The notes under the pieces were generated by a model. The model was not told the origin of the DNA. It saw only the letters and a program-made list of their open reading frames with translations, and ran no database searches. A stretch of DNA of 64,000 bases from JABGPL01 sp964387885. Its GTDB lineage: Bacteria > Electryoneota > AABM5-125-24 > Hatepunaeales > Hatepunaeaceae. The DNA lies in the NCBI GenBank assembly GCA_964387885.1, contig CAYLYZ010000005.1, positions 23,682 to 87,681 on the forward strand. The letters run 5' to 3'. The position numbers and the translations under genes were made by a program. Below, in pieces: positions 1-10,004 of this stretch (its first letter is position 1; every line of letters begins with the position of its first letter).

Positions 1-972
1 ACTTTCACCGGCTTCAGCATGAACCACCCATTGTGAGTTGGGTCCGCAACTCTGATGATTCTGACGATCACCAATAATCAATAAGTTGTCGAATGGATCT
101 TCACCTTCTTCAACATAGCCGTTATATAGATCTCTGATGTTTCTTCTGACTGAGTTCGCATCCTGCTGACCCAGACTTAGGATATCAACCTTGTAACCGG
201 CTTTCCGTCGCCATTCTATAAAAGGTCTCGCAGGAATTACGCAGTTCGGGTGGGATGCGATGCAATAGTGACCCGCCCAGGGTGAAATCTTCTCTGCATC
301 ATCTCGCAAAAGAACATCCGAGTTAGCTGCTATTGCATCTATATATTTAATGAACTCACGGCTCATAGTCCTGCGCTCCGGATGTTCGACAGGATTAACC
401 GGGGCTTCGTCCGTATATACAACCTCAGCTTGAATGTTCTCGCGATGCAGATATGTATTTGTTTCCGCATTATACTGCATCGGGTAAGTTGATACCATTA
501 CCATTCGAACTCCACGGACGATCACAGGAGCAGACATCTCTGCTATTACAGGGGGATAGACGCCGGTTAGTTCTTCGACATCTCCATCGTGAAACTCAGC
601 AAACTTCTCATCGAGGTTTAGCAAGGGTGGATTTTCCGCTCTTGTTTCGACAGGTGTGCTGCTGTTTACTTCGAGCCTCAGTCCTGCATCAGGAGGAACA
701 ATGATGAAACGGCTGACACGTGGCAAGACCGGTTTGCCAAACTCATAGGTTAGTCCTTCACCAGTGAGAGATGTTGCTGTAAAGGTCTGGTTCTGATATT
801 CGACGGCTCTTGTAACAATTGATCCAAAATCATAGTCGATTAGAACACTGTGATCACCAGTCTGAACTTCCGCAGTCTGAAACCGAACGTCTTCAGATAT
901 GCCTGCAGAAAAACTTACAGGTGTAATAATTAAATAAATAAGAAGGAAAACAAAGATAGCAGTCTTATGCAT
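1..972 (-). CDS. Gingipain-like C25 family peptidase, N-terminal part (3' end beyond window)
   Basis: Reading the minus strand from an ATG at 972 gives 324 codons open to the window edge. Residues 1-23 are a signal peptide. Residues 24-230 look like the C25 propeptide region. From about residue 233 the sequence has the start of the Peptidase_C25 catalytic domain: YCIASHP, then PFIEWRRKAGYKV (250-262) and the buried strand LLIIGD (297-302), which in gingipains precedes the catalytic His and Cys. Those two residues would lie outside the window, so activity cannot be judged. C25 proteins of FCB bacteria are typically exported and processed at the cell surface by type IX secretion, which fits the many sorting domains nearby. 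Family call is from motif order; substrate unknown. Confidence 0.8.
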   Translation of the reverse strand, partial: MHKTAIFVFLLIYLIITPVSFSAGISEDVRFQTAEVQTGDHSVLIDYDFGSIVTRAVEYQNQTFTATSLTGEGLTYEFGKPVLPRVSRFIIVPPDAGLRLEVNSSTPVETRAENPPLLNLDEKFAEFHDGDVEELTGVYPPVIAEMSAPVIVRGVRMVMVSTYPMQYNAETNTYLHRENIQAEVVYTDEAPVNPVEHPERRTMSREFIKYIDAIAANSDVLLRDDAEKISPWAGHYCIASHPNCVIPARPFIEWRRKAGYKVDILSLGQQDANSVRRNIRDLYNGYVEEGEDPFDNLLIIGDRQNHQSCGPNSQWVVHAEAGES

Positions 973-1308
973 AGTTCCTTTCTCCGGGTTTCCGTTAGTA
1001 ATGCAATGGGTCTGACAGTCAATTAAAAAAAGAAAATCTGCCCAGTATCTCCAAATTGAAAATGTTCAAGGTTGTTTTTTACCCAGAACCTACTCTTTAA
1101 AATATAACACAAAACGCGAAAATTCTGGTGATTTACATCACCAGCAAATCGAGCTCATTGGTCGAATTATCTAATGATAACAGGAAAATAAGACTGAAAT
1201 CGATATTTAGATCATCCGACGTTTTAAAGCCGTCAATATTAAATGACGACATTTGTAAAATCTTTCTCCTGACGAACAAACTCCTCTTTACCTGCCTTAA
1301 AACTGATC
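973..1308. other. Intergenic region with a CRP-like inverted repeat
   Basis: This 336-base gap separates the C25 protease start from the TPR lipoprotein stop. It is AT-rich and should hold the protease promoter. The plus-strand open frame across its right part has no ribosome binding site and runs into the neighbouring gene antisense, so I do not call it. The notable element is the 20-base inverted repeat at 1125-1144. Confidence 0.5.
1125..1144. promoter_or_regulatory. Perfect inverted repeat, CRP/FNR-family-like operator candidate
   Basis: CTGGTGAT-TTAC-ATCACCAG has two perfect 8-base arms. Its core GTGA-N6-TCAC matches the spacing of CRP-family sites (TGTGA-N6-TCACA). It lies about 150 bases upstream of the C25 protease start on the minus strand. 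A protein-binding role is inferred; a small RNA hairpin is the alternative. Confidence 0.35.
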
Positions 1309-1782
1309 CTAATCATGTACCTCTTCATTGTTGCTGGCAGTCGTATCTTTCACCTCTTCCGATTGAATCAATATGGGAATTTCATCAATATTTTTACCCA
1401 GATTCTCAATCTCAAACTTAGCGCCTTCGATTAAACCGGCATCTGCAATATCAGAATATGTTTCAAGAAATCGATTTAATTCTATGCGCGCTTGTTCATA
1501 ATCCTTAATATCATTGGCATAAGTATAACCAATCATGAACTGAGAATTTGCACCCTGTTTTGTCTTCGGAAAATCACGAGTAATTTGACGATAAATTTCG
1601 ACCGCTTCCGAATGTTTCTTGTTTTTTTGTAGTTCTTGAGCCTTGGCAAATAACTCCACTTCTGAATGAGTTATATCTTCTTTCTTTTTTTCTCCGCAAC
1701 TGCTTATAAATACTAAAGCTACAATCAACAGAAGTGATACGAAGCCGGACCTTTTGATCCAAACTCTCATGCGATACCCCAA
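1309..1782 (-). CDS. Small TPR lipoprotein (YbgF/BamD-like repeat)
   Basis: A lipoprotein signal (hydrophobic segment ending in the lipobox ISSC) is followed by a charged linker and about two tetratricopeptide helices: EVELFAKAQELQKNKKHSEAVEIYRQI, then a repeat beginning at SQFMIGYTY. Such outer-membrane TPR lipoproteins scaffold envelope assembly. Two starts compete: TTG at 1782, with a GGAG eight bases upstream, and ATG at 1770. Both retain the lipoprotein signal. It lies between the C25 protease and a giant FG-GAP protein on the same strand, but long gaps (about 190 and 336 bases) argue against one operon. Function beyond a TPR scaffold is unknown. Confidence 0.7.
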   Translation of the reverse strand: MGYRMRVWIKRSGFVSLLLIVALVFISSCGEKKKEDITHSEVELFAKAQELQKNKKHSEAVEIYRQITRDFPKTKQGANSQFMIGYTYANDIKDYEQARIELNRFLETYSDIADAGLIEGAKFEIENLGKNIDEIPILIQSEEVKDTTASNNEEVHD

Positions 1783-1844
1783 TTGTTTAACTCCACTTTA
1801 CCCCCCAAGTTAGCTAAAAAAATCCTGCATTCACTAACGCCCAA

Positions 1845-1889
1845 TTTAAATTGGAAGTTCCTGAAAAGCAAGCTGTCTTCCAATTTAAA
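1845..1889. terminator. Inverted repeat downstream of the FG-GAP gene
   Basis: TTTAAATTGGAAG (1845-1857) is matched exactly by its reverse complement CTTCCAATTTAAA (1877-1889), a 13-base stem with a 19-base loop. It follows the stop of the minus-strand gene at 1975. There is no clear U-tract, so it may be a transcript-end stabiliser rather than a true intrinsic terminator. Confidence 0.35.
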
Positions 1890-1974
1890 ATAAAAACTCG
1901 ATTGGTCATTTTCCAAATATTAACAGCTTTCTTAAACTAATTACCGAACTGCTTAAACTTGCGAGTAGAATTTA

Positions 1975-3780
1975 CTAAGGTAAATACAGTAAACGCGTCA
2001 CAGCAAAATTGCTTCCACCTGCTATCCTGCAAAAATATAAACCAGAAGTCAATCCAAGTACCTGTGAATCAATTACGGCTTCATATTTTCCAGGCTCTAT
2101 CTGTTTGCCCTGCAACTGAGTTATTAATCTGCCGGTCTGATCAATAATTTCAATTTTTCCGTTTTCAAAAGTCGTTGACCGAAATATTATTCTCGCAAAA
2201 GAATTAAACGGATTTGGATAAACCTGCAATTTTATTTCTGATGGGACTGACGGATTATCAACAATAATAGGTGCTGACATTGGATTATCCGCAGGCCTGA
2301 GCCCGCTTCGGTACATATCCGCTTTGTAGGTCAACCACACATCCTCGGTGACCAGTCCAGGCGTGTCCCAGATGAAAACTCGACGATCAGTAGTGGCTGC
2401 AACTAAATCGAGGTCACCATCCATATCGATATCCCAGATTGTCGGGGTTGCTGAAATGACACCTCCACCATGATTTCGAAGTGAGATCGGAAAACCATCG
2501 AGAACATTTCCGTTTGAATCCCATGCTGATATTAGTCCATGATTTCCCTCAACAGGGGATAAAGCTGCAATGATATCAGTAGTTCCATCACCTGACATAT
2601 CAGCCAGTAATGCAGATCCAATAACTGAGTTATCTAATCTTATCGGGAAAGACTCCAGAACTTCTCCGTCCATGGTCCAGGCGTATATCCTTCCCTCAGA
2701 ATCAGGGTTAAAACTTCCAAAGACGATTTCTGGATTATCATCACCATTAATATCAGCTATAACCGGATTACCTTCTGGATGTCCGGGTACACATTCAACC
2801 GGGAATCCATCAAGGATTTCACCATTCCCATTGAGCACATATACTCCTGCCATATTTTCATCGGCAACAGCTGCCCAAAATATTATTTCCAATCCACCAT
2901 CACCATCAATATCCGCAAGAGAAGGTGAACCCCCAATTGTATGGAAATTCCCAAATGGAAAACCTTCAACCACGGATCCATCGCATTCCCATGCCCATAT
3001 TTGGGCATAGTTTTCTAAATACCGGGAATTACCAATGACTATATCCGGATTGCCATCGTTGTTAATATCTCCTGATACAGGAGAAGATCCCGAACCACGG
3101 GGATATTCTACTGGCCAGTTTTCTAATTCGTCACCATTTCTTTTAATTACATGTAAAAGGGCACTGGTGTTTAAGCTGTCAGGATTGGATGAATATGTAT
3201 TAAGGATAATTTCGAGCTCTCCATCATCATCGAAATCAGATAGTACCGGTACACCGGAATGAATTTGATTCCCGAAATCAATGGGAAAAGGTTCCGGCTC
3301 ACTTTCATCCTCGCGAACAACATGGAGATATCCGATATCTGTTGAATAGATAATCTCTCTGAAACCGTTACCGCAAAAATCACCGGTTGCCGCAGTAGCA
3401 TTGTGTCGAGGATTTATCCATGACCTGGGGCGATTGCCAATATGAGCTCGGGATGGAAATCCGGGAAAATTTGCTGCATCATGTTGAAATGCATGAAGCC
3501 TGTTTTCAGTATTAAGAACAGCCAGTTCCCAATCTCCGGTATTATCAAAATCCATTACGGCGATGCTTTGTCCCCATAATGCTGCTGATCCGGCCATCCC
3601 TCTTGGCCAGCCAAATTGAACGTTAAAATCCTCTGGATTATCTCGGACAGGTCCTTTTGAATTTGACAATAAGCCAAAAGACGTGTTTTCCTCGTACTCT
3701 GTTGTATGTTCAGTAGCGATAACACTCTGGCATACTAAAAAGGATATTGCTGTTAAGCAAATCAGTAGCGTTTTATTCAT
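1975..3780 (-). CDS. Secreted FG-GAP/VCBS beta-propeller protein with C-terminal sorting domain
   Basis: 601 residues. A signal peptide (1-23) is followed by a propeller of about seven blades, each with an EF-hand-like calcium loop: DFDDDGELEI, DINNDGNPDI, DIDGDGGLEI, DINGDDNPEI, DMSGDGTTDI, DIDMDGDLDL. The last 80 residues are a type IX-style sorting domain starting VYPNPFNS and ending in a short beta-rich tail. Integrin-like FG-GAP propellers bind calcium and usually mediate surface adhesion or matrix contact. It lies on the same strand as two larger proteins of related design, separated from them by 98 bases. Ligand unknown; an enzymatic role is unlikely since no catalytic motif is visible. 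Confidence 0.85.
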   Translation of the reverse strand: MNKTLLICLTAISFLVCQSVIATEHTTEYEENTSFGLLSNSKGPVRDNPEDFNVQFGWPRGMAGSAALWGQSIAVMDFDNTGDWELAVLNTENRLHAFQHDAANFPGFPSRAHIGNRPRSWINPRHNATAATGDFCGNGFREIIYSTDIGYLHVVREDESEPEPFPIDFGNQIHSGVPVLSDFDDDGELEIILNTYSSNPDSLNTSALLHVIKRNGDELENWPVEYPRGSGSSPVSGDINNDGNPDIVIGNSRYLENYAQIWAWECDGSVVEGFPFGNFHTIGGSPSLADIDGDGGLEIIFWAAVADENMAGVYVLNGNGEILDGFPVECVPGHPEGNPVIADINGDDNPEIVFGSFNPDSEGRIYAWTMDGEVLESFPIRLDNSVIGSALLADMSGDGTTDIIAALSPVEGNHGLISAWDSNGNVLDGFPISLRNHGGGVISATPTIWDIDMDGDLDLVAATTDRRVFIWDTPGLVTEDVWLTYKADMYRSGLRPADNPMSAPIIVDNPSVPSEIKLQVYPNPFNSFARIIFRSTTFENGKIEIIDQTGRLITQLQGKQIEPGKYEAVIDSQVLGLTSGLYFCRIAGGSNFAVTRLLYLP

Positions 3781-3799
3781 GCAGTACCTTAACGTGTCA

Positions 3800-3843
3800 A
3801 ACGCCGATGTCTTTGGAATAAATCTCCCAAAAAACTCGGCGTT
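3800..3843. terminator. Possible stem-loop between secreted-protein genes
   Basis: AACGCCGA (3800-3807) pairs with TCGGCGTT (3836-3843) across a 28-base loop in the 98-base gap downstream of the minus-strand gene ending at 3879. The loop is long and no U-tract follows, so this is a weak candidate. Confidence 0.25.
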
Positions 3844-3878
3844 GATGACAAATAGTTTTCGAAATTCCGTAAGTTCTA

Positions 3879-6857
3879 CTATCGAAGCAATTCAACCGGA
3901 CGTATAACGCGGTTCACTGCCGATTGAATCTCCATAAAATACATTCCACTCGGAAGAGGTTCTCCGGATACTCCTGTCCCATGCCAGAGCATTCTGTGAG
4001 TTCCTGGGGATAATTGTAAAGTTTGAACACCGTACACTTCACGACCGAGTATATTAACTACGCGCATTGTCAGTCGTCCGGGTTGTGAAATCCTGATCGG
4101 GACAATAACGGAGCTGTTAAATGGATTTGGATATGCGGGATCAACAATGAACGCTTCCGGAACAGAAGGCTTTTGAGGATCATAAGGAACATCTCGATTT
4201 CCGACATAAGAACCGGCAAAGCAGAATACCGTTCCATTTTCCATTGCCCCAAAAATGTCCATCTCACCATTTCCATCTATGTCGCGAGCTCCTTCAACAA
4301 GGACAAATCCATGCCCTTCATCGACATTGCTATATGACCATAGACCGTCCGAACCATTTCCGCTGTAAGCATATAACCTGCCACTGGCAGTGCCAACAAG
4401 AAAATCCATTCTGTTATCGAAATCATAATCCATTAAAAGCGCCATTGAAGCGGTGACTGATCCGACATAAACAGACGTATCCCATGCTGCTTCAGAAGTA
4501 CGACCGTCAATTGCTCTGATCACAAAGTCATCCCCGTAAAGTATATCAGGGCTGCCATTGCCATTAACATCGTTGGTCGGAATTGCTTTCTGAAGTTCTG
4601 GATGAGATCGATTATTCCATAGTGTTATACCATTGGAACCATTTATTACGGTTATTCCACTGTTATAAGTCTGGAATCCAATATCCGTGCTGCCATCACC
4701 GTTAGCATCATCTAATAGCGAAAAAGAACTGCGGATTGAACCCTCGACTTCATTTTCCCAGACCACTCTACCACGACGCCCATCAACACCTCGAACACCT
4801 CCGTCCTCAAACACTACCGTTAAATCGTCGATGTGATCACCATTAAAATCAGGGACGATGTAAGAGTATTTCGGGATGCCATCGAGCTCAAGTTCCCAGA
4901 TAAGCCTTCCGGTTTCGCCGTTCAAAAGAACAATCGCATTTGTTGTGTGCTGTTCATCCACAGCTGCAATTGCAGCAAAAACATCTAATATCTCATCACC
5001 ATTGAAATCCTGTTCCCCATTGGCAACAATTATGTTTCCTCCACTGCCATGCATCCCATTGCTATCAAATACCCAAATCACTTCACCGGTTCGACCGGAT
5101 AAAGTGATTACCTGTTTTGCGCCTCCGGATAAACCAACAACGATGTCTTTTACGCCATCTTCATCCAGATCGTCGGTGTTTGAAAGTGCATCCGGGTTCT
5201 TAACCAAACCTCTGCGCCATGGATTAAGATTGGTGTGGTATGTCCAAATCGCAATTGCGGTATCGGTGGATGCCGCATGATAAGCACGAATCTTAAAATC
5301 GTTCGATGCGATAACCACATCGGCTAATCCATCACCTGTGACATCATCGATCGCTTTTATTGCTCGAGCCTGCGGAACAGGCATCTCACGGTTCCCGACT
5401 ACAGTTGTCCAAAGAACTTCCCCGGCGCGGTAGTTATCAAGTTCGGTTGTACCGCTGAGGGAAACTGCAATCTCAGGTGTGTCCGGATCATTGCTTCGAA
5501 TTAAAACGGATTCTGCGAAGGCTCTATTATCATATCTGTTTGGTCTAAAGAAAATGGGAATTCTGTATAATCCGGGTTCATTAAAGGTGTGTGGGAAATC
5601 GTAATAGCCACTCCAAAATGAATCATTTGAAAAACGAAGTTCTTCTATACGTAACGGTTCTGCACCTTCACTCTCTATTTCAAGATATCTCAGGTTTGAT
5701 CCATTTACCAATGCCCCGCAACGGGTTTCACCAAAGTCTATTACACGTTGATGGATAACGATATTACGTTCTCTTCGGATGCCCTTTCCACGTAAGTCAA
5801 CCCAATATGTTTCATCATCAATATCATATGTAAAACCCCATTGAATTCTGACAGAATCTTCATAGCCAGGTTCAAATGCAAACCTCATTAGTGCAGAATC
5901 TCCTCCTGCCAGATATTCCGGAAAGCGCCAGACATAGGGTACAAAGATATCCTCGTTGCCATCTCTGGATTGCAATTCAATAAGCCTTGCACGACGAGCA
6001 CCATCATTAAAAACCCACAAATCCCATTCAACCATTTCACCGATCTGGACAGATCCGAAGTTGTGGTTTAATGTGGAGAATCGAATATTACCATCCAATA
6101 TTGTAAGAACTTTATAAAGTCTGTCTGTTTCTCCGTCCACACCATTATCAATCATCCAAAGGTAGGTCCCGTCGGATGTCAGTCCATCCGGATTATTCCC
6201 GGGAGTCTCAAATGTTCTGACGAAACGACCGCTCTCGGGGTTAACTTCACGAATCTCCTGGGCAAGGCGATCAGCCACAAATACTCTACCCCGATGGAAT
6301 GCCGCATCACGAGTGTGACGGCCTGTAAAAGGCATGGAGCGAAGAACTCTACCCTTAGCATCCAGCTGTAAAATCGTACCATTTTGAGCTGAAAATGTTG
6401 CAGTCCAAAACGTCGTTCCATCTTTTCCAAGACCACCAAGGTTCGGCAGAGGATTGTCAAACGCTACCATACTGCCATTTCTATTAACATAATAGGTTTG
6501 ATCACTGCGTGGAGATTGATAAGCAAGTCCACCATTAAGAGCCGCAAGCCCAATACAATCGGGAATTGGTGCGCGAATACTGTCTACTATCAAGCCCGAT
6601 TCAGGGTCTAAGGATCTAATCCACTCGCCACGTTCACCTATTCCGCCTATCCAGAGGAATTCACCGTCCCATGCCAATCCGGAAGAATACTCCGGAATAT
6701 CAAATGTTTCGATAATGGGATCGGCTCCAACCGTTCCGGAAATGAGGATAATAACAAGAATAACTGTAATCATCCCGGTACTAAACCTGATCATGGAAGT
6801 TGCGTCATCGTTTCCGATGTTCTTTTGAAATCTGAGATTGATTTGTCTTTTAAACAT
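3879..6857 (-). CDS. Giant secreted propeller/ASH-domain/FG-GAP protein with sorting domain
   Basis: 992 residues with a hydrophobic export signal around residues 22-45. The 20-residue leader before it is unusual, so a start at internal Met22 is possible; the ATG used here has GGATAAG just upstream. Residues about 46-250 form an NHL/SMP-30-like propeller. About 255-475 hold two ASH-type 'choice-of-anchor' Ig domains (NHNFGSVQIGE; VIDFGETRCGALV). About 480-890 form an FG-GAP/PQQ-like propeller rich in DxNxDGxxD loops. Residues 905-992 are a sorting domain with AYPNPFNSS. It is a tandem paralogue of the next gene upstream, 30 bases away, and probably shares its transcript. Likely a surface protein; ligand unknown. 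Confidence 0.85.
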   Translation of the reverse strand: MFKRQINLRFQKNIGNDDATSMIRFSTGMITVILVIILISGTVGADPIIETFDIPEYSSGLAWDGEFLWIGGIGERGEWIRSLDPESGLIVDSIRAPIPDCIGLAALNGGLAYQSPRSDQTYYVNRNGSMVAFDNPLPNLGGLGKDGTTFWTATFSAQNGTILQLDAKGRVLRSMPFTGRHTRDAAFHRGRVFVADRLAQEIREVNPESGRFVRTFETPGNNPDGLTSDGTYLWMIDNGVDGETDRLYKVLTILDGNIRFSTLNHNFGSVQIGEMVEWDLWVFNDGARRARLIELQSRDGNEDIFVPYVWRFPEYLAGGDSALMRFAFEPGYEDSVRIQWGFTYDIDDETYWVDLRGKGIRRERNIVIHQRVIDFGETRCGALVNGSNLRYLEIESEGAEPLRIEELRFSNDSFWSGYYDFPHTFNEPGLYRIPIFFRPNRYDNRAFAESVLIRSNDPDTPEIAVSLSGTTELDNYRAGEVLWTTVVGNREMPVPQARAIKAIDDVTGDGLADVVIASNDFKIRAYHAASTDTAIAIWTYHTNLNPWRRGLVKNPDALSNTDDLDEDGVKDIVVGLSGGAKQVITLSGRTGEVIWVFDSNGMHGSGGNIIVANGEQDFNGDEILDVFAAIAAVDEQHTTNAIVLLNGETGRLIWELELDGIPKYSYIVPDFNGDHIDDLTVVFEDGGVRGVDGRRGRVVWENEVEGSIRSSFSLLDDANGDGSTDIGFQTYNSGITVINGSNGITLWNNRSHPELQKAIPTNDVNGNGSPDILYGDDFVIRAIDGRTSEAAWDTSVYVGSVTASMALLMDYDFDNRMDFLVGTASGRLYAYSGNGSDGLWSYSNVDEGHGFVLVEGARDIDGNGEMDIFGAMENGTVFCFAGSYVGNRDVPYDPQKPSVPEAFIVDPAYPNPFNSSVIVPIRISQPGRLTMRVVNILGREVYGVQTLQLSPGTHRMLWHGTGVSGEPLPSGMYFMEIQSAVNRVIRPVELLR

Positions 6858-6887
6858 TTCTTATCCAACTATGCGATGAAATTAAAA

Positions 6888-9803
6888 TCACTTTATGAGC
6901 ACACCACGTCCGACTGAACCATCAGAAACAGATGATCCTTCAATTCGGAAGAAATATATGCCGTTAGGAATTGAACCATCATTGAGAGGGTTGTAGCTTA
7001 TTGAATGAACTCCCGACTGCAGAAAACCTAGCTCGCGAGTAGACATGATTCGTCCGTTGATATTCATAACTGACAGCTTAACAATATTCGATCTTTCAAG
7101 TTTGAAGTTGACGTTAACCGTGCTATTGAAAGGATTGGGGAACAACCTGATCATATCAGGTGTTCCGGGGCTTGCACCATAAGTCGGCTGACTAACACCA
7201 AGATCACCACCCGTTGAAATACACCTTACAAAACCATCTTCAAAGATGCCTACAACATCAGCTGACTTGCCCAAATCTATATCTTCAAATGAAATAACAT
7301 TAACTACCGCACCAACATCATCAAAGTTCGCATTCCATCGAACTGCACCATCTCGACCATCAAAACAAACAACATTACCTCTAATCCCCCCAAGAATTAC
7401 CTCGTTAATCCCGTCACCATTTAAATTGTCGGGTAAGGTTATTAGGGTAGTTCCATTTCCCGGATCAGCCCACCATGTTTCCCCTGAAACCGGATTTATG
7501 CAGAATGTGGTTTGAACATGACCGCAACCGGCCATCTCATTCACTCCATCACCATTAAAATCACTGCCTATCTCGGTGAGAAACATCAAGTTCCCACCAA
7601 GTTCGTATCTTGAAAAAATCCCGGTGGTCCAAAGCTGCTCTTCCTGTTGAAGTGACCAGGCAGAAATTTCTTCCTGACCGGTATTAATGATCAGGTCGCG
7701 TTTCCCATCTCCATCAAGATCCGGTGTTGGAAATAGAGGGGGTGCACATTCTGTCTCAATAGAGATTATCAAACCTCCATCTATACCGCTGACGACATTG
7801 ATCTGATTTTCAAGGTTCACCATTACAAAATCAACAACACCGTCCAGGTTAAAATCGTCAATTGGTTCAATATCACCTACTGTCCCGGCATTCAGAGTCC
7901 ATATTGGTCTACCGGTGGATCCATCAAGTCTGAGCAGTTTACGTACTCCATCATCATCCGGATAAATGAGAATAACCGGATCATCGGCTCCATCACCATT
8001 ACTGTCATATCCACTCTTGACAGATCTGATCGGACCTTCAGCACCAACTGAACTCGCAGCCCATCTCCATATCAATTCACCATTAAAACCATTTATCCCA
8101 TATACAGCTTGATCCTCACGACCAGAGCCGAGGAGAATATCGTTTATCCCATCACCGTTTATGTCCCCAGCTGAAACGAGAACTTCTTGTGATAATACAC
8201 CGGTCGGGGCAAAAGGCTGACCATCGAAAGTCTGAGTCCATAACGGATCAACTTCACCGGAACCGAAACCGTTCAAACAGTAAATAGTACCCATAGGACC
8301 AACGGCAATACAATCATCAATCTGATCATTGTTAATATCTGCCTGACGCAAAATGCTGCCATTGCTGCCATCCCCTTCTTCAAGTTGATGGTACCACATT
8401 ACCGTACCAGTAGTATAGCTGCTGTCGCTTCCGGAACCTCTTATTGGAGCTCTGATAATTCTATGAGCATCGTTAGAATAGATATAAAGCGAATCCTCGT
8501 ACCTTATTCTGCGATGAGGTGTAAACCACAAATCCACCCATATTGTATCAAGAGTTTCAAGTATTTGAGGAAATTCTGGCGGGAAACACTCAAAAATATC
8601 GGGGATCCCGGTTAGCACTGAATCGACTCTCAACTCGTTGAGTCCCATATTAAAAATTGCAATTCTCGCAGTACGACTACCATCTCTCCAGGGATCACCC
8701 CGCACAACTCCAAAATCGAGTGGATTAGGAGAAAATCCCAAACGTCTTGAATTGAAAATTCCCATACCGGTAACTACAATCTCAGCTTCCGGTTCAACGG
8801 GATCATTTGAGGATACCCTTAAAACATCTGTATATTGCATAAAGGTAGTTGGGAAGAATGCAACCGGAATATTCATATATTCACCCGGTTCAATGATCAT
8901 CTCCCGCGGAAGCCGCCCTATTTCAAATCCGCGTTCCCCGTCATTCAACCTTACTGATTCGATTTCGAGATTACTGTTCCCAACGTTGAACATAGAGAGA
9001 TTTACCTCAACCTCATCGAAAACGGTGACTTCCGTAAAATCATAGTGTCTGGAAATCGGTAGAAGTTTTGGAGCATCTCCACCGGACGGATCAATTAGGT
9101 AAATGACATCAAAATTTGCATTTCTGCCATCATCAACTATTGCAATAAGCCTTTGTTCGTCAATAACTACCGAAGCAATGCCTTTTGGTGAAGAAGCAGG
9201 TGTGCGGAAGATATTAATTTCTCTTCCGTTTTCAGGATCAAAGACGTGAAGAAATCCTTCAATTCGATCGGTTATCCAGAGGTACTGACCGTCAAAAGCA
9301 ATATCTCCGGGATTTCTGATATTCGTGTGGAAACGTCGTAGCTCATTGCCCCCAGGCTCAAACAGGGTCAAATAGTTTACTTCGTTGACATCAATCATTG
9401 TCCAGAGCGATCTGTCAACGATTTCCAGACCGCGCATAAACTCGTAAGGCTTGTCAATCTGATCAATTACCTCACCTCGAGAGCTGATTGAATAAAGAGC
9501 CTCGGAACCGAGAAACCATCCAGAGCCATTAATTGCTAATCCAAAGCAGGATGTTTCGGGAGCTTCAAGTTCAACAAGGATTCGACCACTTTCAGGATTG
9601 ATTATCCTCATTATCTGGTCGTCACCTTCGAAACCACACAATACGCCTCCATCAATGGGAGTTATCGCGGTAATTCCCTGAGGCACCTCTTCAGCTGAAA
9701 CAATCTGCCAGGCAAATGCCGGGGCAAGCAAAGCAAAACCGAGAAGCAAAGTAAATGAAAAAGTTAATAAAAACTGTTGAGTTTTCAATCCAGTTAAGTC
9801 CAT
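6888..9803 (-). CDS. Giant secreted propeller/ASH-domain/FG-GAP protein with sorting domain (paralogue)
   Basis: 971 residues: signal peptide 1-31 (ending APAFA), N-terminal propeller to about 250, two ASH-like domains (VTVFDEVEVNLSMFNVGNSNLEI; PNPLDFGVVRG), an FG-GAP/PQQ-like propeller with calcium-type loops (DINNDQIDD, DINGDGINDI, DFNLDGVVDF, DLDGDGKRDL, DFNGDGVNEM), and a sorting domain RLFPNPFNST at the end. The architecture matches the following gene domain for domain, so the pair arose by tandem duplication followed by deep divergence. It is the first gene of that pair; its promoter should lie in 9804-10004. No catalytic motif is visible. Confidence 0.85.
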   Translation of the reverse strand: MDLTGLKTQQFLLTFSFTLLLGFALLAPAFAWQIVSAEEVPQGITAITPIDGGVLCGFEGDDQIMRIINPESGRILVELEAPETSCFGLAINGSGWFLGSEALYSISSRGEVIDQIDKPYEFMRGLEIVDRSLWTMIDVNEVNYLTLFEPGGNELRRFHTNIRNPGDIAFDGQYLWITDRIEGFLHVFDPENGREINIFRTPASSPKGIASVVIDEQRLIAIVDDGRNANFDVIYLIDPSGGDAPKLLPISRHYDFTEVTVFDEVEVNLSMFNVGNSNLEIESVRLNDGERGFEIGRLPREMIIEPGEYMNIPVAFFPTTFMQYTDVLRVSSNDPVEPEAEIVVTGMGIFNSRRLGFSPNPLDFGVVRGDPWRDGSRTARIAIFNMGLNELRVDSVLTGIPDIFECFPPEFPQILETLDTIWVDLWFTPHRRIRYEDSLYIYSNDAHRIIRAPIRGSGSDSSYTTGTVMWYHQLEEGDGSNGSILRQADINNDQIDDCIAVGPMGTIYCLNGFGSGEVDPLWTQTFDGQPFAPTGVLSQEVLVSAGDINGDGINDILLGSGREDQAVYGINGFNGELIWRWAASSVGAEGPIRSVKSGYDSNGDGADDPVILIYPDDDGVRKLLRLDGSTGRPIWTLNAGTVGDIEPIDDFNLDGVVDFVMVNLENQINVVSGIDGGLIISIETECAPPLFPTPDLDGDGKRDLIINTGQEEISAWSLQQEEQLWTTGIFSRYELGGNLMFLTEIGSDFNGDGVNEMAGCGHVQTTFCINPVSGETWWADPGNGTTLITLPDNLNGDGINEVILGGIRGNVVCFDGRDGAVRWNANFDDVGAVVNVISFEDIDLGKSADVVGIFEDGFVRCISTGGDLGVSQPTYGASPGTPDMIRLFPNPFNSTVNVNFKLERSNIVKLSVMNINGRIMSTRELGFLQSGVHSISYNPLNDGSIPNGIYFFRIEGSSVSDGSVGRGVLIK

Positions 9804-10004
9804 TTATTTAATGAAATTTCAGCCCGAGAAGCACGTTGGTTAGTTCAAAAGAAGTGTAAATCACTCACTTATTGAGCAAACATCGTGCCTTAACTGTTTA
9901 ATTCACAATTTCTCCAACCACAGCAAGAGAATCTGCATACGCTGCATAGCTTAATCATTATAGAATCGCACCGTGCACAAAGTGCATAAAATTCACTCAT
10001 CATG

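Noticed and set aside
1128..1421. Plus-strand open frame of 97 codons
   Set aside because: GTG start without a ribosome site; its right half is antisense to the TPR lipoprotein gene.
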